Assembly: GCF_900177345.1 (NCBI RefSeq)
Contig: NZ_FWZT01000010.1
Coordinates: 172,320 to 236,319 of the forward strand
Length of the DNA stretch: 64,000 bases
Direction: 5' to 3'
Origin: Pseudobacteriovorax antillogorgiicola
GTDB lineage: Bacteria; Bdellovibrionota_B; Oligoflexia; Oligoflexales; Oligoflexaceae
The position numbers were made by a program, and so were the translations under genes. Under the pieces are notes generated by a model. It had not been told where the DNA came from. It saw only the letters and a program-made list of their open reading frames with translations, and ran no database searches. Shown in pieces: positions 50,715-60,286 of the stretch; the stretch's first letter is position 1; every line of letters begins with the position of its first letter.

Positions 50715-51344
50715 CTACATTAAGTTCTTCTCGAACTGTTTCTGAAACTCACTTCTAAATTCTCTTTCAGCAGCCTCCTTCATTCTGACTTGTGGTTTTT
50801 CTTTTCTGATCACGGACGCTATGGGAGCAACTGTGTTTCTGAGCATGAGCCATTTGCGAGTGGTTTCGACAGATCTAAAGACGCTCAGCCTTCGGTTACT
50901 TCCTCGCTGGACAAACTTCTTCTTCGAAATGAACTGACGTTTACTGAGAGTAACGACTACCCGCTGCTTTCGTTCAGCCCGAGGAATCCCCTTTTGTTTG
51001 ATAGGTGTCCTAGGCGACGTCATGAACCTGATCGTCGACATCCTCTTCTTATTTGCAAATAGCTTCGAAGATATGCCTTGCTGAATGCCTGAGATATCGC
51101 GGACCGGGCTTTTCGAAATAACTGATTTTATGCTTGGTTTTGCATAGGGGTTTGTCGGTCCCGCCCCTCGGTAGCTAGTTCTAGGGAGCCCATATCTTTC
51201 TTCTGCTATATCAGCACTGATGGCTCTTGCTGAACCAAGGGCTTTATTCTGGCTGGTCTTAACTGCATTGAGGTAGAGTCTTTCTCCTCCTGGTATTAGT
51301 AGCCGTGGGAGCATCATTGAATTGAGCTTGATATGAAGTTCCAT
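50715..51344 (-). CDS. Possible phage minor tail protein (gpZ-like)
   Basis: About 209 residues from the ATG at 51344; an in-frame GTG at 51410 is possible. It is basic. The region YLNAVKTSQNKALGSARAIS, DIAEERYGLPRTS recalls the Z family of minor tail proteins (a helical region in which alanine-rich repeats precede an Arg-rich element). The end is strongly charged (MKEAAEREFRSEFQKQFEKN). The match is by pattern and phage context only. It could also be a structural or DNA-binding phage protein. Confidence 0.35.
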   Translation of the reverse strand: MELHIKLNSMMLPRLLIPGGERLYLNAVKTSQNKALGSARAISADIAEERYGLPRTSYRGAGPTNPYAKPSIKSVISKSPVRDISGIQQGISSKLFANKKRMSTIRFMTSPRTPIKQKGIPRAERKQRVVVTLSKRQFISKKKFVQRGSNRRLSVFRSVETTRKWLMLRNTVAPIASVIRKEKPQVRMKEAAEREFRSEFQKQFEKNLM

Positions 51345-51681
51345 AAGGATTTTCTCTTGATCTGGGATAGTAGTTCTAGCTCTGTCTCCATCAATGGCTT
51401 GAGGGATCACGTTTTCAGTCTAATATATACGTCAGTATTGACTGGCATGGTGTGCAATCGATTGCAAGCATGTGATGGGGCGCTTTATCAAGAAAGGCTG
51501 CATGTTAGAGGGTTTCGAAGGAGTCTCTTGCAGAAGTAAAATCTACTACGATATCACTTATCGCACGTGAGCAGTTATACCTCTGGCTTGCACATCGAAA
51601 ATCAGTGCTATCTCAAAAAAGATTTTGAGTAAAGTTGCGAAGAACGCACCTTTACTCCTGAATTAGTATTGCCTTCCTGGA

Positions 51682-52479
51682 TTAGAACTTACAACCGTTC
51701 CGAAGAACTGTGTTCCTGTCGAAAACATTAAATGAATCCAATTTTGGAAGCGTATAAACAACGGCATCTGGGAATATATAGATGAGGGGTCTTACCGCCC
51801 AGTTACAGTCGTGCTCGATTTGCGTTATCTTTTTAGCCTTTTTCATGTCGTCTGCAAAGCTTTCCAGTTTTGCATAGGAACCTTGAGCGACATTATAGCC
51901 TAAGCTAGCTAAAGTTGTTTTGTTGTCACCTTCATAGCTCAGCTTTAATTCTTCTTCGTAGGGATTCTTAGTTCCTGGGATTTCACATCCGTATCGATAT
52001 ACAACGTCTTTTGAGTAGGCATTATACTTATCCTCTGAAACCGATGAGTAGACGATTCCATCAGGAAAGGAATAAATGAGTGCTCGCCTCGCAAAGTTAC
52101 ATTTTTGTTCACTTTGATTGATTTGAGTTCCGTAGTTTGTCATGTCAGAGAAGAAAGTGGGGCCGATTTTCTGCTGGAACTGCACGGGGTAACCAAGGCA
52201 CTCAAGGGTCACTGGGTTACAGTCTAGCGATTTGGAGGGCACCTTTACTTCTTCAATTAACTTGCTAACAGTTTGAAGTTCTTGTTCAATAGCTTCTTCA
52301 CTTGGCTTTTCAATGTTTGCATCAATGGATTCAATTTTTTCAACATCTTCACTTAGATGATCTTCCTCAGAATTGGGCTCGTTGAGAATCTTCTGAGGCT
52401 CTCGGGTAATACTGGGGCTATAGTCAAACAGCTTGCACCCGGTGACAAATATCATGAAAAAGAAAACAGTATGTTTCAT
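51682..52479 (-). CDS. Lipoprotein with two tandem repeats
   Basis: 265 residues. Lipobox VTGC, lipidated Cys15. After an acidic linker (about 25-85) come two related units of about 75 residues. Each has a tail of the form C-[NW]-A-x-R-x-L-I-Y-x-F-P-D-[AG]-[IV]-V-Y and ends YGCE or NGCK; examples are CNFARRALIYSFPDGIVYSS and CNWAVRPLIYIFPDAVVYTL. Each pair of cysteines could form a disulfide within its repeat. It looks like a duplicated small periplasmic domain. No known family was recognised. Confidence 0.6.
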   Translation of the reverse strand: MKHTVFFFMIFVTGCKLFDYSPSITREPQKILNEPNSEEDHLSEDVEKIESIDANIEKPSEEAIEQELQTVSKLIEEVKVPSKSLDCNPVTLECLGYPVQFQQKIGPTFFSDMTNYGTQINQSEQKCNFARRALIYSFPDGIVYSSVSEDKYNAYSKDVVYRYGCEIPGTKNPYEEELKLSYEGDNKTTLASLGYNVAQGSYAKLESFADDMKKAKKITQIEHDCNWAVRPLIYIFPDAVVYTLPKLDSFNVFDRNTVLRNGCKF

Positions 52480-52527
52480 TGATTTGACCTTTATTATAAT
52501 ATTAATCGTAGGCTATTATCTTTATGG

Positions 52528-53235
52528 TCATTGATTTGGATTAAGAAAATCAATATTTTGAAGAATACTCTCAATGGCAGTTCGATCACCAGCGGCGATC
52601 TCGTTACCGACTCGAAAGCCAGGAAATGAAACTTCAAAGGCAAGAAGTCTACTTAAATCATCTTCGACTTTTTTGATTGATGCAAAGCGACCTGCTTGCA
52701 AACCTGCAAGTTGCATCTGAAGGGTCTGTTTCTCTTCTTTTGCCACGATGACCTTCCCTGCAAGATCGAATATTAGCTTTTCATCCTTAGCCTCCGCTGC
52801 TGAGGCTGCATCAAGCTGCTTTTGAAGATCTCTGATCTGCTCATCTTTCTCGGTCACCTTGAAAGAGAAGTTGCCATCCTTAATCGTTTGATCAATAGCT
52901 CGAAGGTTTTGAAATTCACCGCGAACGTTTTCGTTGATAGCAGTTTTAAGCTGGTTCTTAGCCTCGTCTGGATTGCTAAGCTTTTCCCCGAGAGCGCGAA
53001 GTTCTGCTCTTTTCTGCTCCACTTCAGACTTTGCCGACCGAAGACTAGCATCAGACTCGGCAAGCCTATTTTCGATAGTGGCCTTGTCGAGTAGTAGCTG
53101 GTTATATTTGGTCTGCATCTTGTTGATTGCTTCAATGGTGTCACCACACTCTTCTTCCGTAGATTCGGGCTTACACGCAAGGTATTCCGTGACTATGATT
53201 GTTTCTGTCTCGATTTTTACAACTGGTTCGACTTG
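52528..53235 (-). pseudogene. Coiled-coil protein gene lacking a start
   Basis: The frame is open from a TAG at 53236-53238 and continues without an ATG, GTG or TTG to residue 40, where an ATG (53118) has no ribosome site. The upstream residues (PVVKIETETIIVTEYLACKP and ESTEEECGDT) look like real periplasmic protein, so a 5' part is missing or a frameshift lies upstream. From 53118 onward it is a coiled coil (ESDASLRSAKSEVEQKRAEL) ending in a small globular region. The true start may be a rare codon, but the simplest reading is a truncated gene. Confidence 0.5.
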
Positions 53236-53238
53236 CTA

Positions 53239-53657
53239 ATGGAGACTGTCGATAAAAACGGGGTGTCGATTGTTTAGGGTATAGCTATCTGCCTTAGCGT
53301 TAACAAAGATTCAGGTAAGTATTCAGCTAGTTCACAATAATTTGATTCCCCTCTTGAACTGATGGGCAAAGTTGGCCAATATCTCCAAGCGTGTAAGCCC
53401 CATATTGCTTCTTCCCTTACAGGCCGCAGTTTCACGGAAAGTTCAAAATCAGCTCGGCAGCGAACTTATTACCTCAAAAAATCCATAGTTTCTAGGTGGT
53501 TACAATATAATGTTTAAAACAATTATTACCTATTTGCATTAATTGGTATTTATGTGTAGATTGCTTGGCTGGCTAGTCAATCTATAGAAGTCATTGGCTT
53601 CATCAATGAGGTCTTGCCCATCTACAGAACCTTAATAAACAAACTCAGGAGTTTAAG
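53239..53657. promoter_or_regulatory. Region upstream of the TonB-dependent receptor
   Basis: 419 bases without a gene. Near the receptor it is AT-rich (53500-53560). A Fur-type box was looked for in AATTATTACCTATTTGCATT but it does not match well, so iron control is not shown. Confidence 0.35.
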
Positions 53658-56249
53658 ATGAATATACACTTCCACAAGCCTACCTATCTCCCGCTGGCTA
53701 CTCTTATCTGCGTCGGGCTATTACCAGTCGTTGGTTTAGCTCAAGAAAGCTCAGATCAGAAAAAAGTAGAGAAGTTCACAGTTACTGGATCAAGGATAAA
53801 AAGGGTTGATTCGGAAGGCCCCATTTCTGTGAAGGTAATTGACCGGGAAGAAATCTCAAAGTCTGGTGCAACTTCTCTCAATGGTTTGTTGAATAACTTA
53901 AGCTCGTCTAGCTTTGGTGCTCAATATTTGTCTGCAGGTTTTGGAGATGCCGACTTCCAGTCAGTTGACCTTCGTGGCTTGGGTGCGGATAAAACACTCG
54001 TGCTCATAAACGGCAGACGCTTGCCAAAGGATGGCCGCTACCAAATCGTTGACCTTTCAACTATTCCATTATCTGCAATTGAGAGAGTTGAAATAGCGAA
54101 GGGTGGAGCTTCTGCTGTCTATGGTTCGGATGCTATGGCAGGTGTTGTCAATATAATCACAAGGTCTGATGGTGATGGTGGTGAGGTTGGTGTCAAACAA
54201 ACCCTTACCACTGAAGAAGGCGGAGAAACCACAGAAGCACACGCAGCTTACGGCTATGTGGGTAATAGAATCCAAACACTGACAGCAATAAACTATAAAA
54301 AAACAGAGCGAGTTCGACAAGATTCCCGTGAGTGGTTTGACTCTGATCCCGCCACGACTATCGGTAGGCCCGCTAACTATGTTGGTAATGATGGAGCTCT
54401 CCACGCTCCAACGAATTGCCCAGAGGGACAGATTAACTCCCAAGACGGTCGTCCCGATCGTTGTACAGGTGACTACTTTAGTGGCGGCGAAGGCAGTGAC
54501 TATACGTCGGAGTCGAGTAAGTTGTCTCTATTCCAACTTTTTGAATATGGCCTGACTGATGATTTAAGCGTGTATGGACAGATTGTAGCAAGTCGTAAAA
54601 ATACCCGTGCTGTAATGGGCCCCAACTTCATAAGCTCTTCAGCTGGAATTAAGGTTGGAGCTGATGTCGCTCAGCAAAAAATTGATCAAGGAATACTGGA
54701 TGAAAGTTTAGTTGTCAATGAGGGTGGTGATGTCGAAGACCTCACTATCTCTTATCTTTTTGACAAGAATCGTGCTTACACAGCAAATACAGATAACCTT
54801 GGGTTGTCGGCTGGTCTGAAAGGCAGCATGCTCGATGCAACCTGGGATTGGGACTTCAATATCTCGAAGACCTCTACTTGGAGACGGAATGATCAGGATC
54901 AGGGTGCTTATATTGAAAGTGCTATGACTGAAGCCATTAGAAATGGCAGCTACGATGTTTTCAGCAACGAAGCTCAAGATGATTCAGGGTTTTCGGTCTC
55001 TACTAAAGACGTCACTTATAGTACCATCGAGGGGGCTGAGCTATCCTTAACAGGAGAGCTATTTGAATTGCCTACAGGCTATGTTTACGCTGCTATAGGT
55101 GCAAGTTTTCATAAAGAAAAATTTCAGGACCTTCTAGACCCTTATCTAAAGAATGGTGACCTATTCGGAACAGGTGGAAACAATGCATCAGGCTCAAGAG
55201 ATCGTTCAGCTTTGTTTGCAGAATTGAGCATTCCAACGATAGATCGTATGGAGGTGACTCTAGCTGGACGAGTTGATAATTATAGCGACTTTGGAACAGC
55301 ATTCAATCCAATGGCTTCAATCAAGTATTCCCCAATAGATTCACTGTTGCTTCGCACTTCCTTTGGCCAAGGGTTCAAAGCTCCAGATCTGACAGACCTT
55401 TACAAAGCTGAGGGTAAACTATTTGGCACAATTGACAGAGATTTGGCTCTTTGCCAAACAGGAGAAGAAGATGAGTGCGAAGGTTATGGAGTTGAGATCG
55501 TCAGCAAAGGCAACGAAGATTTAGAAGAAGAAACATCTCAAAACTTCGGCTTTGGCTTCGTTTTCGAACCATCGAACCAGTTCAACTTTGCGTTTGATTA
55601 TTACAATATTGAAATCGAAAATCAGATCAAACAGGCTGATGCGACTGCACTTGTTGACAAGGCATTTAGAGATGGAGATGGATCTTTACCTGACGGTGTT
55701 GTGATTACTAGAGACGAGACCACTGGTCGAGTTACAAGTATCTTCAACCCCTACGTTAACACTGCTGCATTGAAGACAAGTGGGTTGGACCTAAACCTGA
55801 AAGCAAAGTCTGAAAAGTATACCTGGGGACAACTCAACCTTACAACGGACTACACCTATGTTCTTTCATATAAGCAAGAACAAATCGCTGGACAAGGTTT
55901 TGAGGAGCTTATCGAGAAAAATACTACTGGCGACAAAAGGCCGCGATGGAGAATGTCGAACACACTTTTCTATAGCTATGATGTTCATGGTCTTGGGCTA
56001 ACGAATCGTCAGATTTCTGGATATGACAAGTCTGTAGCTGAAAGCGGACGGGTTGGTAGCTCTTCAATGTGGGACATGCAATACGCTTACAACGCATTTT
56101 TTAATGGATCTGTTGCTTTTGGTGTGAATAATTTGTTGAATACAATTCCACCCAAAGATGAAACCGATGGAAGAAATTTTGGTATTGAAGATCGTTTGCA
56201 TAGTTCAAAAGGTCGAGAATTCTATATTTCTGCGACTCAGAAATTGTAG
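53658..56249 (+). CDS. TonB-dependent outer-membrane receptor
   Basis: 863 residues with a signal peptide ending VGLAQE, then a likely TonB box EKFTVTGSRIKR. The plug domain (about 45-170) has VKVIDREEISKSGATSL, RGLGADKTLVLINGRRLP and RVEIAKGGASAVYGSDAMAG. A 22-strand barrel follows with long loops, including Cys pairs in CPEGQINSQDGRPDRC and LCQTGEEDEC, and the C-terminal signature GREFYISATQKL. Plug and barrel are intact. It resembles the vitamin or siderophore receptors of the CirA/FepA or OmpA-like large class. The substrate cannot be told. A clear terminator follows, so it is a single gene. Confidence 0.92.
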   Translation: MNIHFHKPTYLPLATLICVGLLPVVGLAQESSDQKKVEKFTVTGSRIKRVDSEGPISVKVIDREEISKSGATSLNGLLNNLSSSSFGAQYLSAGFGDADFQSVDLRGLGADKTLVLINGRRLPKDGRYQIVDLSTIPLSAIERVEIAKGGASAVYGSDAMAGVVNIITRSDGDGGEVGVKQTLTTEEGGETTEAHAAYGYVGNRIQTLTAINYKKTERVRQDSREWFDSDPATTIGRPANYVGNDGALHAPTNCPEGQINSQDGRPDRCTGDYFSGGEGSDYTSESSKLSLFQLFEYGLTDDLSVYGQIVASRKNTRAVMGPNFISSSAGIKVGADVAQQKIDQGILDESLVVNEGGDVEDLTISYLFDKNRAYTANTDNLGLSAGLKGSMLDATWDWDFNISKTSTWRRNDQDQGAYIESAMTEAIRNGSYDVFSNEAQDDSGFSVSTKDVTYSTIEGAELSLTGELFELPTGYVYAAIGASFHKEKFQDLLDPYLKNGDLFGTGGNNASGSRDRSALFAELSIPTIDRMEVTLAGRVDNYSDFGTAFNPMASIKYSPIDSLLLRTSFGQGFKAPDLTDLYKAEGKLFGTIDRDLALCQTGEEDECEGYGVEIVSKGNEDLEEETSQNFGFGFVFEPSNQFNFAFDYYNIEIENQIKQADATALVDKAFRDGDGSLPDGVVITRDETTGRVTSIFNPYVNTAALKTSGLDLNLKAKSEKYTWGQLNLTTDYTYVLSYKQEQIAGQGFEELIEKNTTGDKRPRWRMSNTLFYSYDVHGLGLTNRQISGYDKSVAESGRVGSSSMWDMQYAYNAFFNGSVAFGVNNLLNTIPPKDETDGRNFGIEDRLHSSKGREFYISATQKL

Positions 56250-56276
56250 GAAAAACTCTTGTCACAAGAGTATTTG

Positions 56277-56309
56277 AAAGAGCAGCTCTTCCGCTGCTCT
56301 TTTTTTCTT
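56277..56309 (+). terminator. Rho-independent terminator of the TonB-dependent receptor
   Basis: AAAGAGCAGC, loop TCTTCC, GCTGCTCTTT, then TTTTC. It lies 27 bases after the stop. Confidence 0.9.
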
Positions 56310-56350
56310 CAAGGAGGAGTTCCTTGATACCACAGGAACCTCAGCTTCCC

Positions 56351-56596
56351 TCAATGTCTGTGGTTTTCAGGATGGGCTCCCCGAGAATATTTACGGGTGT
56401 TTTTTAAAACACGCGTAAAATAATCAATATTCTCGGTATAGTATTCGAGCTTCTTATTAGACCAATGGAAATACCGGACTGAATCCGAGACTGCTCCCTT
56501 TGCTACGAGCGCATTGAATACATCTTTCAGGTTTATATCATCGTCAAGGTCAATAGGTTTTGGGTTGGCGAAATCAATTTCAATTAGCTGGCTCAT
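56351..56596 (-). CDS. Small acidic protein of the phage regulator module
   Basis: About 81 residues from the ATG at 56596 (GGA eight bases upstream); TTG/ATG at 56638/56635 are alternatives. The sequence starts SQLIEIDFANPKPIDLDDDI and ends in a basic segment FTRVLKNTRKYSRG. A hairpin (56390-56419) lies inside the 3' coding part, and its counterpart at 62070 is in the inverted copy. No family was recognised. Confidence 0.45.
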   Translation of the reverse strand: MSQLIEIDFANPKPIDLDDDINLKDVFNALVAKGAVSDSVRYFHWSNKKLEYYTENIDYFTRVLKNTRKYSRGAHPENHRH

Positions 56597-56759
56597 TTTG
56601 TTTTCCGTCTGATTTTGTTTAGTGGTTAAATTCATCAACGACTATCTAAGCGTGTGAATAGGTATTGTCGCCGCAGCGGCGTGCTTGAGGCTTTTACGAA
56701 GGGTTTTAAAAACCTCTGTAATGTAGTCCTCATCCCATATTGAACGGGAACGGGTACGG

Positions 56760-56924
56760 TCAATCTATCGACTCAGTCTCATCAACTCTCTTCTTCTTCG
56801 AATTTATTTCTTTGTCATCAATATCATCAAGAACCAAACCCCGATCAATCTTCCGAGCGATCTCAAGCATGGTCCTGTGATCGATGGTGACCTTCTTACC
56901 CAAGAGCTTCTTCCATGACTTCAT
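56760..56924 (-). CDS. Small protein following the left regulator copy
   Basis: 54 residues from the ATG at 56924 with GAGGGG seven bases upstream. Contains WKKLLGKKVTIDHRTMLEIA, nearly the same as the product of 61844. The charged tail differs (DKEINSKKKRVDETESID). Co-transcribed with the regulator. Probably a phage regulatory or toxin-antitoxin-like partner; the function is unknown. Confidence 0.5.
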   Translation of the reverse strand: MKSWKKLLGKKVTIDHRTMLEIARKIDRGLVLDDIDDKEINSKKKRVDETESID

Positions 56925-56952
56925 TTTGATCCCCTCTGCTGTCATCCCCTGA

Positions 56953-57765
56953 TTATATATACTCCCGCATATTCCCCGCCATAGGGTGGAAGTAAAACCG
57001 GCATTTAGCAGTCTCTCTGATCAGCTTTCTCTCTTCAAAGAAGGCCTTTGATAGCTCCTGAAGGCCCTCAGCCTTAAATGGATGGGATACGGTCTTAATC
57101 CCGTTTTCGTCGATATGGATGTGGTTTCCCCTTGGATGACACGAGTTCTTTAGAAAGGCGACAACCTTTTTCTCAGCAATACCAGGAAAATAGTTAGAGA
57201 GGATTTCGCTAATTCTCATGCAATCTGGTGGGAATGCTTGTTTATTCTCTAGCGCCGTTTCGATCTTGTGGTCGATTAGCTTTGGAGTTTCGGTTTCTAA
57301 TCGGTCAATCTTCTGTTGCTGCTCCTTCAAAATACTCAGCGATCGCATCATGGCATCGATCTCTGATATCGTGTCGGACTTTGTGTGGAATTCGTAGGCT
57401 TTGTCAGTGACTTCCCATAGGCTATTGAAGATATCCCACGCCACATTGGAGTTGATGAGTTTCACCAAAGCGCGGAGAGTTTCTTTAGGTAGGAAACAGG
57501 CCTTTGGTGTGTAGCGATTCACAACACCATGATTTTTAAGCTCTATTAGGAGCTTCCTTGGTAATACCAAGTAACCTAACTCCCTCTTTTTAAGGTGAAA
57601 CCAGATAGAGGACTGATCAACTCCAAAAAGATCTGCGGCCTGATTGACTAGTAAACCTTCGTCCTTTCCCATCTTCACTAAGTCGATAAAAAGGTCTTGG
57701 CCATCCACTGAAATTGCTTTGTTTACGACTTCGATGCTCTTGCTATTTTTCAAAACTTGCTCCAT
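56953..57765 (-). CDS. Phage-type HTH regulator, left copy
   Basis: 270 residues from the ATG at 57765. The N-terminal 85 residues include a probable HTH (LLVNQAADLFGVDQSSIWFH). The middle (about 90-180) is a helical linker (FLPKETLRALVKLINSNVAW, LSILKEQQQKIDRLETETPK). The last 90 residues form a domain with MRISEILSNYFPGIAEKK and HPFKAEGLQELSKAFFEERK. The C-terminal two thirds are almost identical to the protein at 61010, in inverted orientation, while the first third is only about half identical. It resembles phage antirepressors in its layout (DNA-binding part, linker, conserved C-terminal domain), although no KilA/ANT motif is visible. Confidence 0.55.
   Translation of the reverse strand: MEQVLKNSKSIEVVNKAISVDGQDLFIDLVKMGKDEGLLVNQAADLFGVDQSSIWFHLKKRELGYLVLPRKLLIELKNHGVVNRYTPKACFLPKETLRALVKLINSNVAWDIFNSLWEVTDKAYEFHTKSDTISEIDAMMRSLSILKEQQQKIDRLETETPKLIDHKIETALENKQAFPPDCMRISEILSNYFPGIAEKKVVAFLKNSCHPRGNHIHIDENGIKTVSHPFKAEGLQELSKAFFEERKLIRETAKCRFYFHPMAGNMREYI
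56955..57465 (-). repeat. Inverted repeat, left arm (with 61293-61803)
   Basis: About 510 bases in the C-terminal part of the regulator gene, nearly identical to the complement of the right arm, separated by 3.8 kb that contain the terminase genes and the ATPase fragment. Confidence 0.8.
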
Positions 57766-57815
57766 TAAGCCTCAATTTTCTATGAGGCGAGGATAGGAGC
57801 TATCAATTTCTCTGT

Positions 57816-57832
57816 GAAGACGAAGCTTCGCA
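57816..57832 (+). repeat. Dispersed 17-bp junction repeat, copy B
   Basis: GAAGACGAAGCTTCGCA, 50 bases upstream of the left regulator start and 109 bases past the terminase large-subunit stop. It matches copy A over about 30 bases with three mismatches. Confidence 0.7.
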
Positions 57833-57940
57833 CCGTTTTTGGCGCAGCGTTGGACAATGAGCTTGGAATATAGGCTATAGGGAAGTGGTAATTTTTGAAG
57901 GTGAATCCAACCAGCTCAACGTTGAGCCGGTTAAACGACG

Positions 57941-59779
57941 CTAGGAAGTTAGGATTTTATCTGAACTTGCTTCTGCGTAGTAGTTTTCAAGTTCTTCCCA
58001 TTTTTCGGGTTTCCACTTGTTAGCACCAATAACATAATAAGCAGCCATAGCATATATATAGCAGTCCAAGGTATGGTTCTCAGCATAAGTCTTCTTCCAC
58101 CTATACTTTGCATGACCAGAGGAGAGCTTTTCTATGATGCAAGTTTCGGCTGTGAGTTGTTTGAAATACTCTTCATCGGTTTGAGGGAATGCGATCCATG
58201 ATTTTGGATAACCTTTTACTTCAAGCTGTTTTTCAGTAGGTTTTTCAAGGTTTAGTCTTCCATAAAGTTCTGATTTGAGGCCCGAAACACCTACTTTCCA
58301 GAGCTTGATGCCAGCTCTTGTCTTCTTTCCCCTAAAATTGACATCGATGACCGAAGGCGCCGAAACTGGAGTATCAAGTTGATCCCTACCCTTTAGAGCG
58401 AATACGCGACGTTTGCTTTTTTTACGGACCCACTCGTAAACTTTTGCGGTTTGATACCCTGAATCAATTCCAAGTATGCGGATCGGGATCTTTTCACCGT
58501 TGGGGTGATCATACTCCTCATCGAGAAGTTCAGAAAGATCGTCCCAAACTTCTTCATTGGATGTATCGCCGATCAACCGTTTGTGTTCGATCAACCAAGA
58601 CCTTTTGCGATTCCAACCGATTATTGAAACTTCCAAGCGGTTCTTTTGGACATCGACGCCGCACGTAAGCAAAAGAACTTCAGGTGGGACTTGCCCTTCT
58701 GCACGTTCCTCTCTGCGCTCATAAAGAAGTTTCCACTCTGGCTGTTCCCCGCCCTTGTGCTCAAAAGGCAGACCCAAAGAGGTGTTTACAAAGACCTTAT
58801 AAAGCTCGATGTCGTCTTTTGCTTCAAGGTAGTCAACGACGACTTCGACAATGGTTTTCCAGGGACTATAAAGTTCGTTTAGATGAAACCCAGCTATACC
58901 GTCTGAAGTAGAAGTAGCGATCCATTTGCCGAGCCCTAACATCTTCATTTTGTGATGTTCGTAGATTTTGCCTTTGCAACTCTTACACTCAATGTATGCC
59001 GTTTTGGGTAGATCGACCCCACTTTCGTCTTTGTCCCATTTAACCTGATCCCATTCCAGGTACTGCTCGTGATCACAGTGAGGGCATGGGAGAAAATATC
59101 GACGTTGGTCTGATCGTAGCCACGCTCTCTCGATCCTTGACCCACCCTCGCCAGGTATATACTTGTTTCCTGGTGTGGAGCTCAGAATGGTTTTCCTGTT
59201 ATGAAAAGTCGTCGTTCTCTTGTCGAGTAGCCTAAGGCCGTCCCCCTCAGTACCCGCTGACGCTAGCCACCTATCAATCTAGTCGGCTAGAACAATTCGA
59301 ATCGGCCTAGAAGCTAGTGAAGCTGGCGAGTTAGCACCAGCCATCGTCACATGACCACCAAGGAATTTCTTATGATAAATTGTGGACTCTTTACCGTTGA
59401 CCTTGACCGTTAGATTGGGAGTATCCCGAATCATTGGGTCTAGTCGATCCTTAGAAAATGCCTCGGCCATCTTCAAGGTTGGCTGAACCGCCATGACTGG
59501 AGCGGGATCATAGTCTATATGGTAGCCCAAGACATTCAGAAGCCCCTCAGTTTTCCCAACTTGGGAGCTGATCATAGAAACTATGGTGTGAATACCACGC
59601 TCGCTGACGGCATCCATCATTCCTCTTTGGTGGGGAGCACGGTCAGTTTTCCATTGGCCTGATTCACTTGAGGACTCAGGGGAAAGTTGACGATAGCTAT
59701 CCGCCCATTCAGAAACGGTCATTTTTGGTGGTGGTGAGATACTACTAAAAACAATATCAACACATTCAATTGCTAGCAT
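57941..59779 (-). pseudogene. Phage terminase large subunit interrupted by TAG at the Walker B Glu
   Basis: 612 codons in one frame resembling GpA-type terminases. The N-terminal ATPase has Walker A-like SSQVGKTEGLLNVL near residue 72 and the Walker B segment RIVLAD at 160-165. The next codon, where the family has Glu (VLADE), is TAG (59279-59281). The frame goes on without further stops: RWLASAGTEGDGLRL, KRTTTFHNRKTILSSTPG, DQRRYFLPCPHCDHEQYL, the zinc-binding pairs CPHC and CKSC, and the nuclease part LLTCGVDVQKNRLEVSIIGW and ILGIDSGYQTAKVYEWV. A GAG to TAG change would do this. Translation would give a 166-residue fragment or a restarted 335-residue nuclease half (ATG at 58948), neither able to package DNA. 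Confidence 0.85.
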
Positions 59780-60224
59780 GTGGTACCGCCATTTCTTTTA
59801 AAGCTTCGTGGATTAGCTGTTCCGCTTCTTCTTCAAGGTCGGCTGGACTTGAAAAAGCACGGTATCTGGCACCAAGTTTTGTTGGAATAGCCATGAATTT
59901 GTTTTTTGCAGCCACGACTCGTTTTGAGTACTCATCGATAAACTCCTCAGCGCTGACGACTTTTTCTTTCAAGATTTGATATTCAAGTTCCTGCTTCTTG
60001 GCCTGCACCTTGGCAAGATTTGCTCGTTCATGTTGGAGAGACAGTCTATCGTCTTGAGGGACCGAAAAGACTGCTCCGAGCGCTTCATGAGAATGGTAGA
60101 AGATCTTCGATCCCTCCCTTCTGCAAGGCTCAAGATTCAAGATCTTCTTTTTTATGGTCTTGAACGTAATTCCAGTAAGCTGCTCGATCTCAGTAATGGT
60201 TAACTCGGTATTTCTATAATCCAT
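59766..60224 (-). CDS. Phage terminase small subunit (Nu1-like)
   Basis: 152 residues from the ATG at 60224 with GGAGG eight bases upstream. The N-terminal HTH reads LTITEIEQLTGITFKTIKKK. A central helix SLQHERANLAKVQAKKQELE and the segment EFIDEYSKRVVAAKNKFMAI, PTKLGARY match the Nu1/TerS layout. It recognises the packaging site and recruits the large subunit. It overlaps the large-subunit start by 14 bases, as in intact phages. It appears undamaged, unlike the large subunit. Confidence 0.72.
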   Translation of the reverse strand: MDYRNTELTITEIEQLTGITFKTIKKKILNLEPCRREGSKIFYHSHEALGAVFSVPQDDRLSLQHERANLAKVQAKKQELEYQILKEKVVSAEEFIDEYSKRVVAAKNKFMAIPTKLGARYRAFSSPADLEEEAEQLIHEALKEMAVPHASN

Positions 60225-60269
60225 GGTTTCATCCTCCCATGGTAGGAAAGCATTTTTTAGCTAGTCCGC

Positions 60270-60286
60270 GAAGACGAAGCTTCGCA
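60270..60286 (+). repeat. Dispersed 17-bp junction repeat, copy C
   Basis: GAAGACGAAGCTTCGCA, here within the open frame of the truncated ATPase, coding for KTKLR. Copies B and C are direct repeats that flank the terminase pair. Confidence 0.7.

Noticed and set aside
53500..53560. Fur box before the TonB-dependent receptor
   Set aside because: AT-rich sequence matches too few consensus positions to claim iron regulation.
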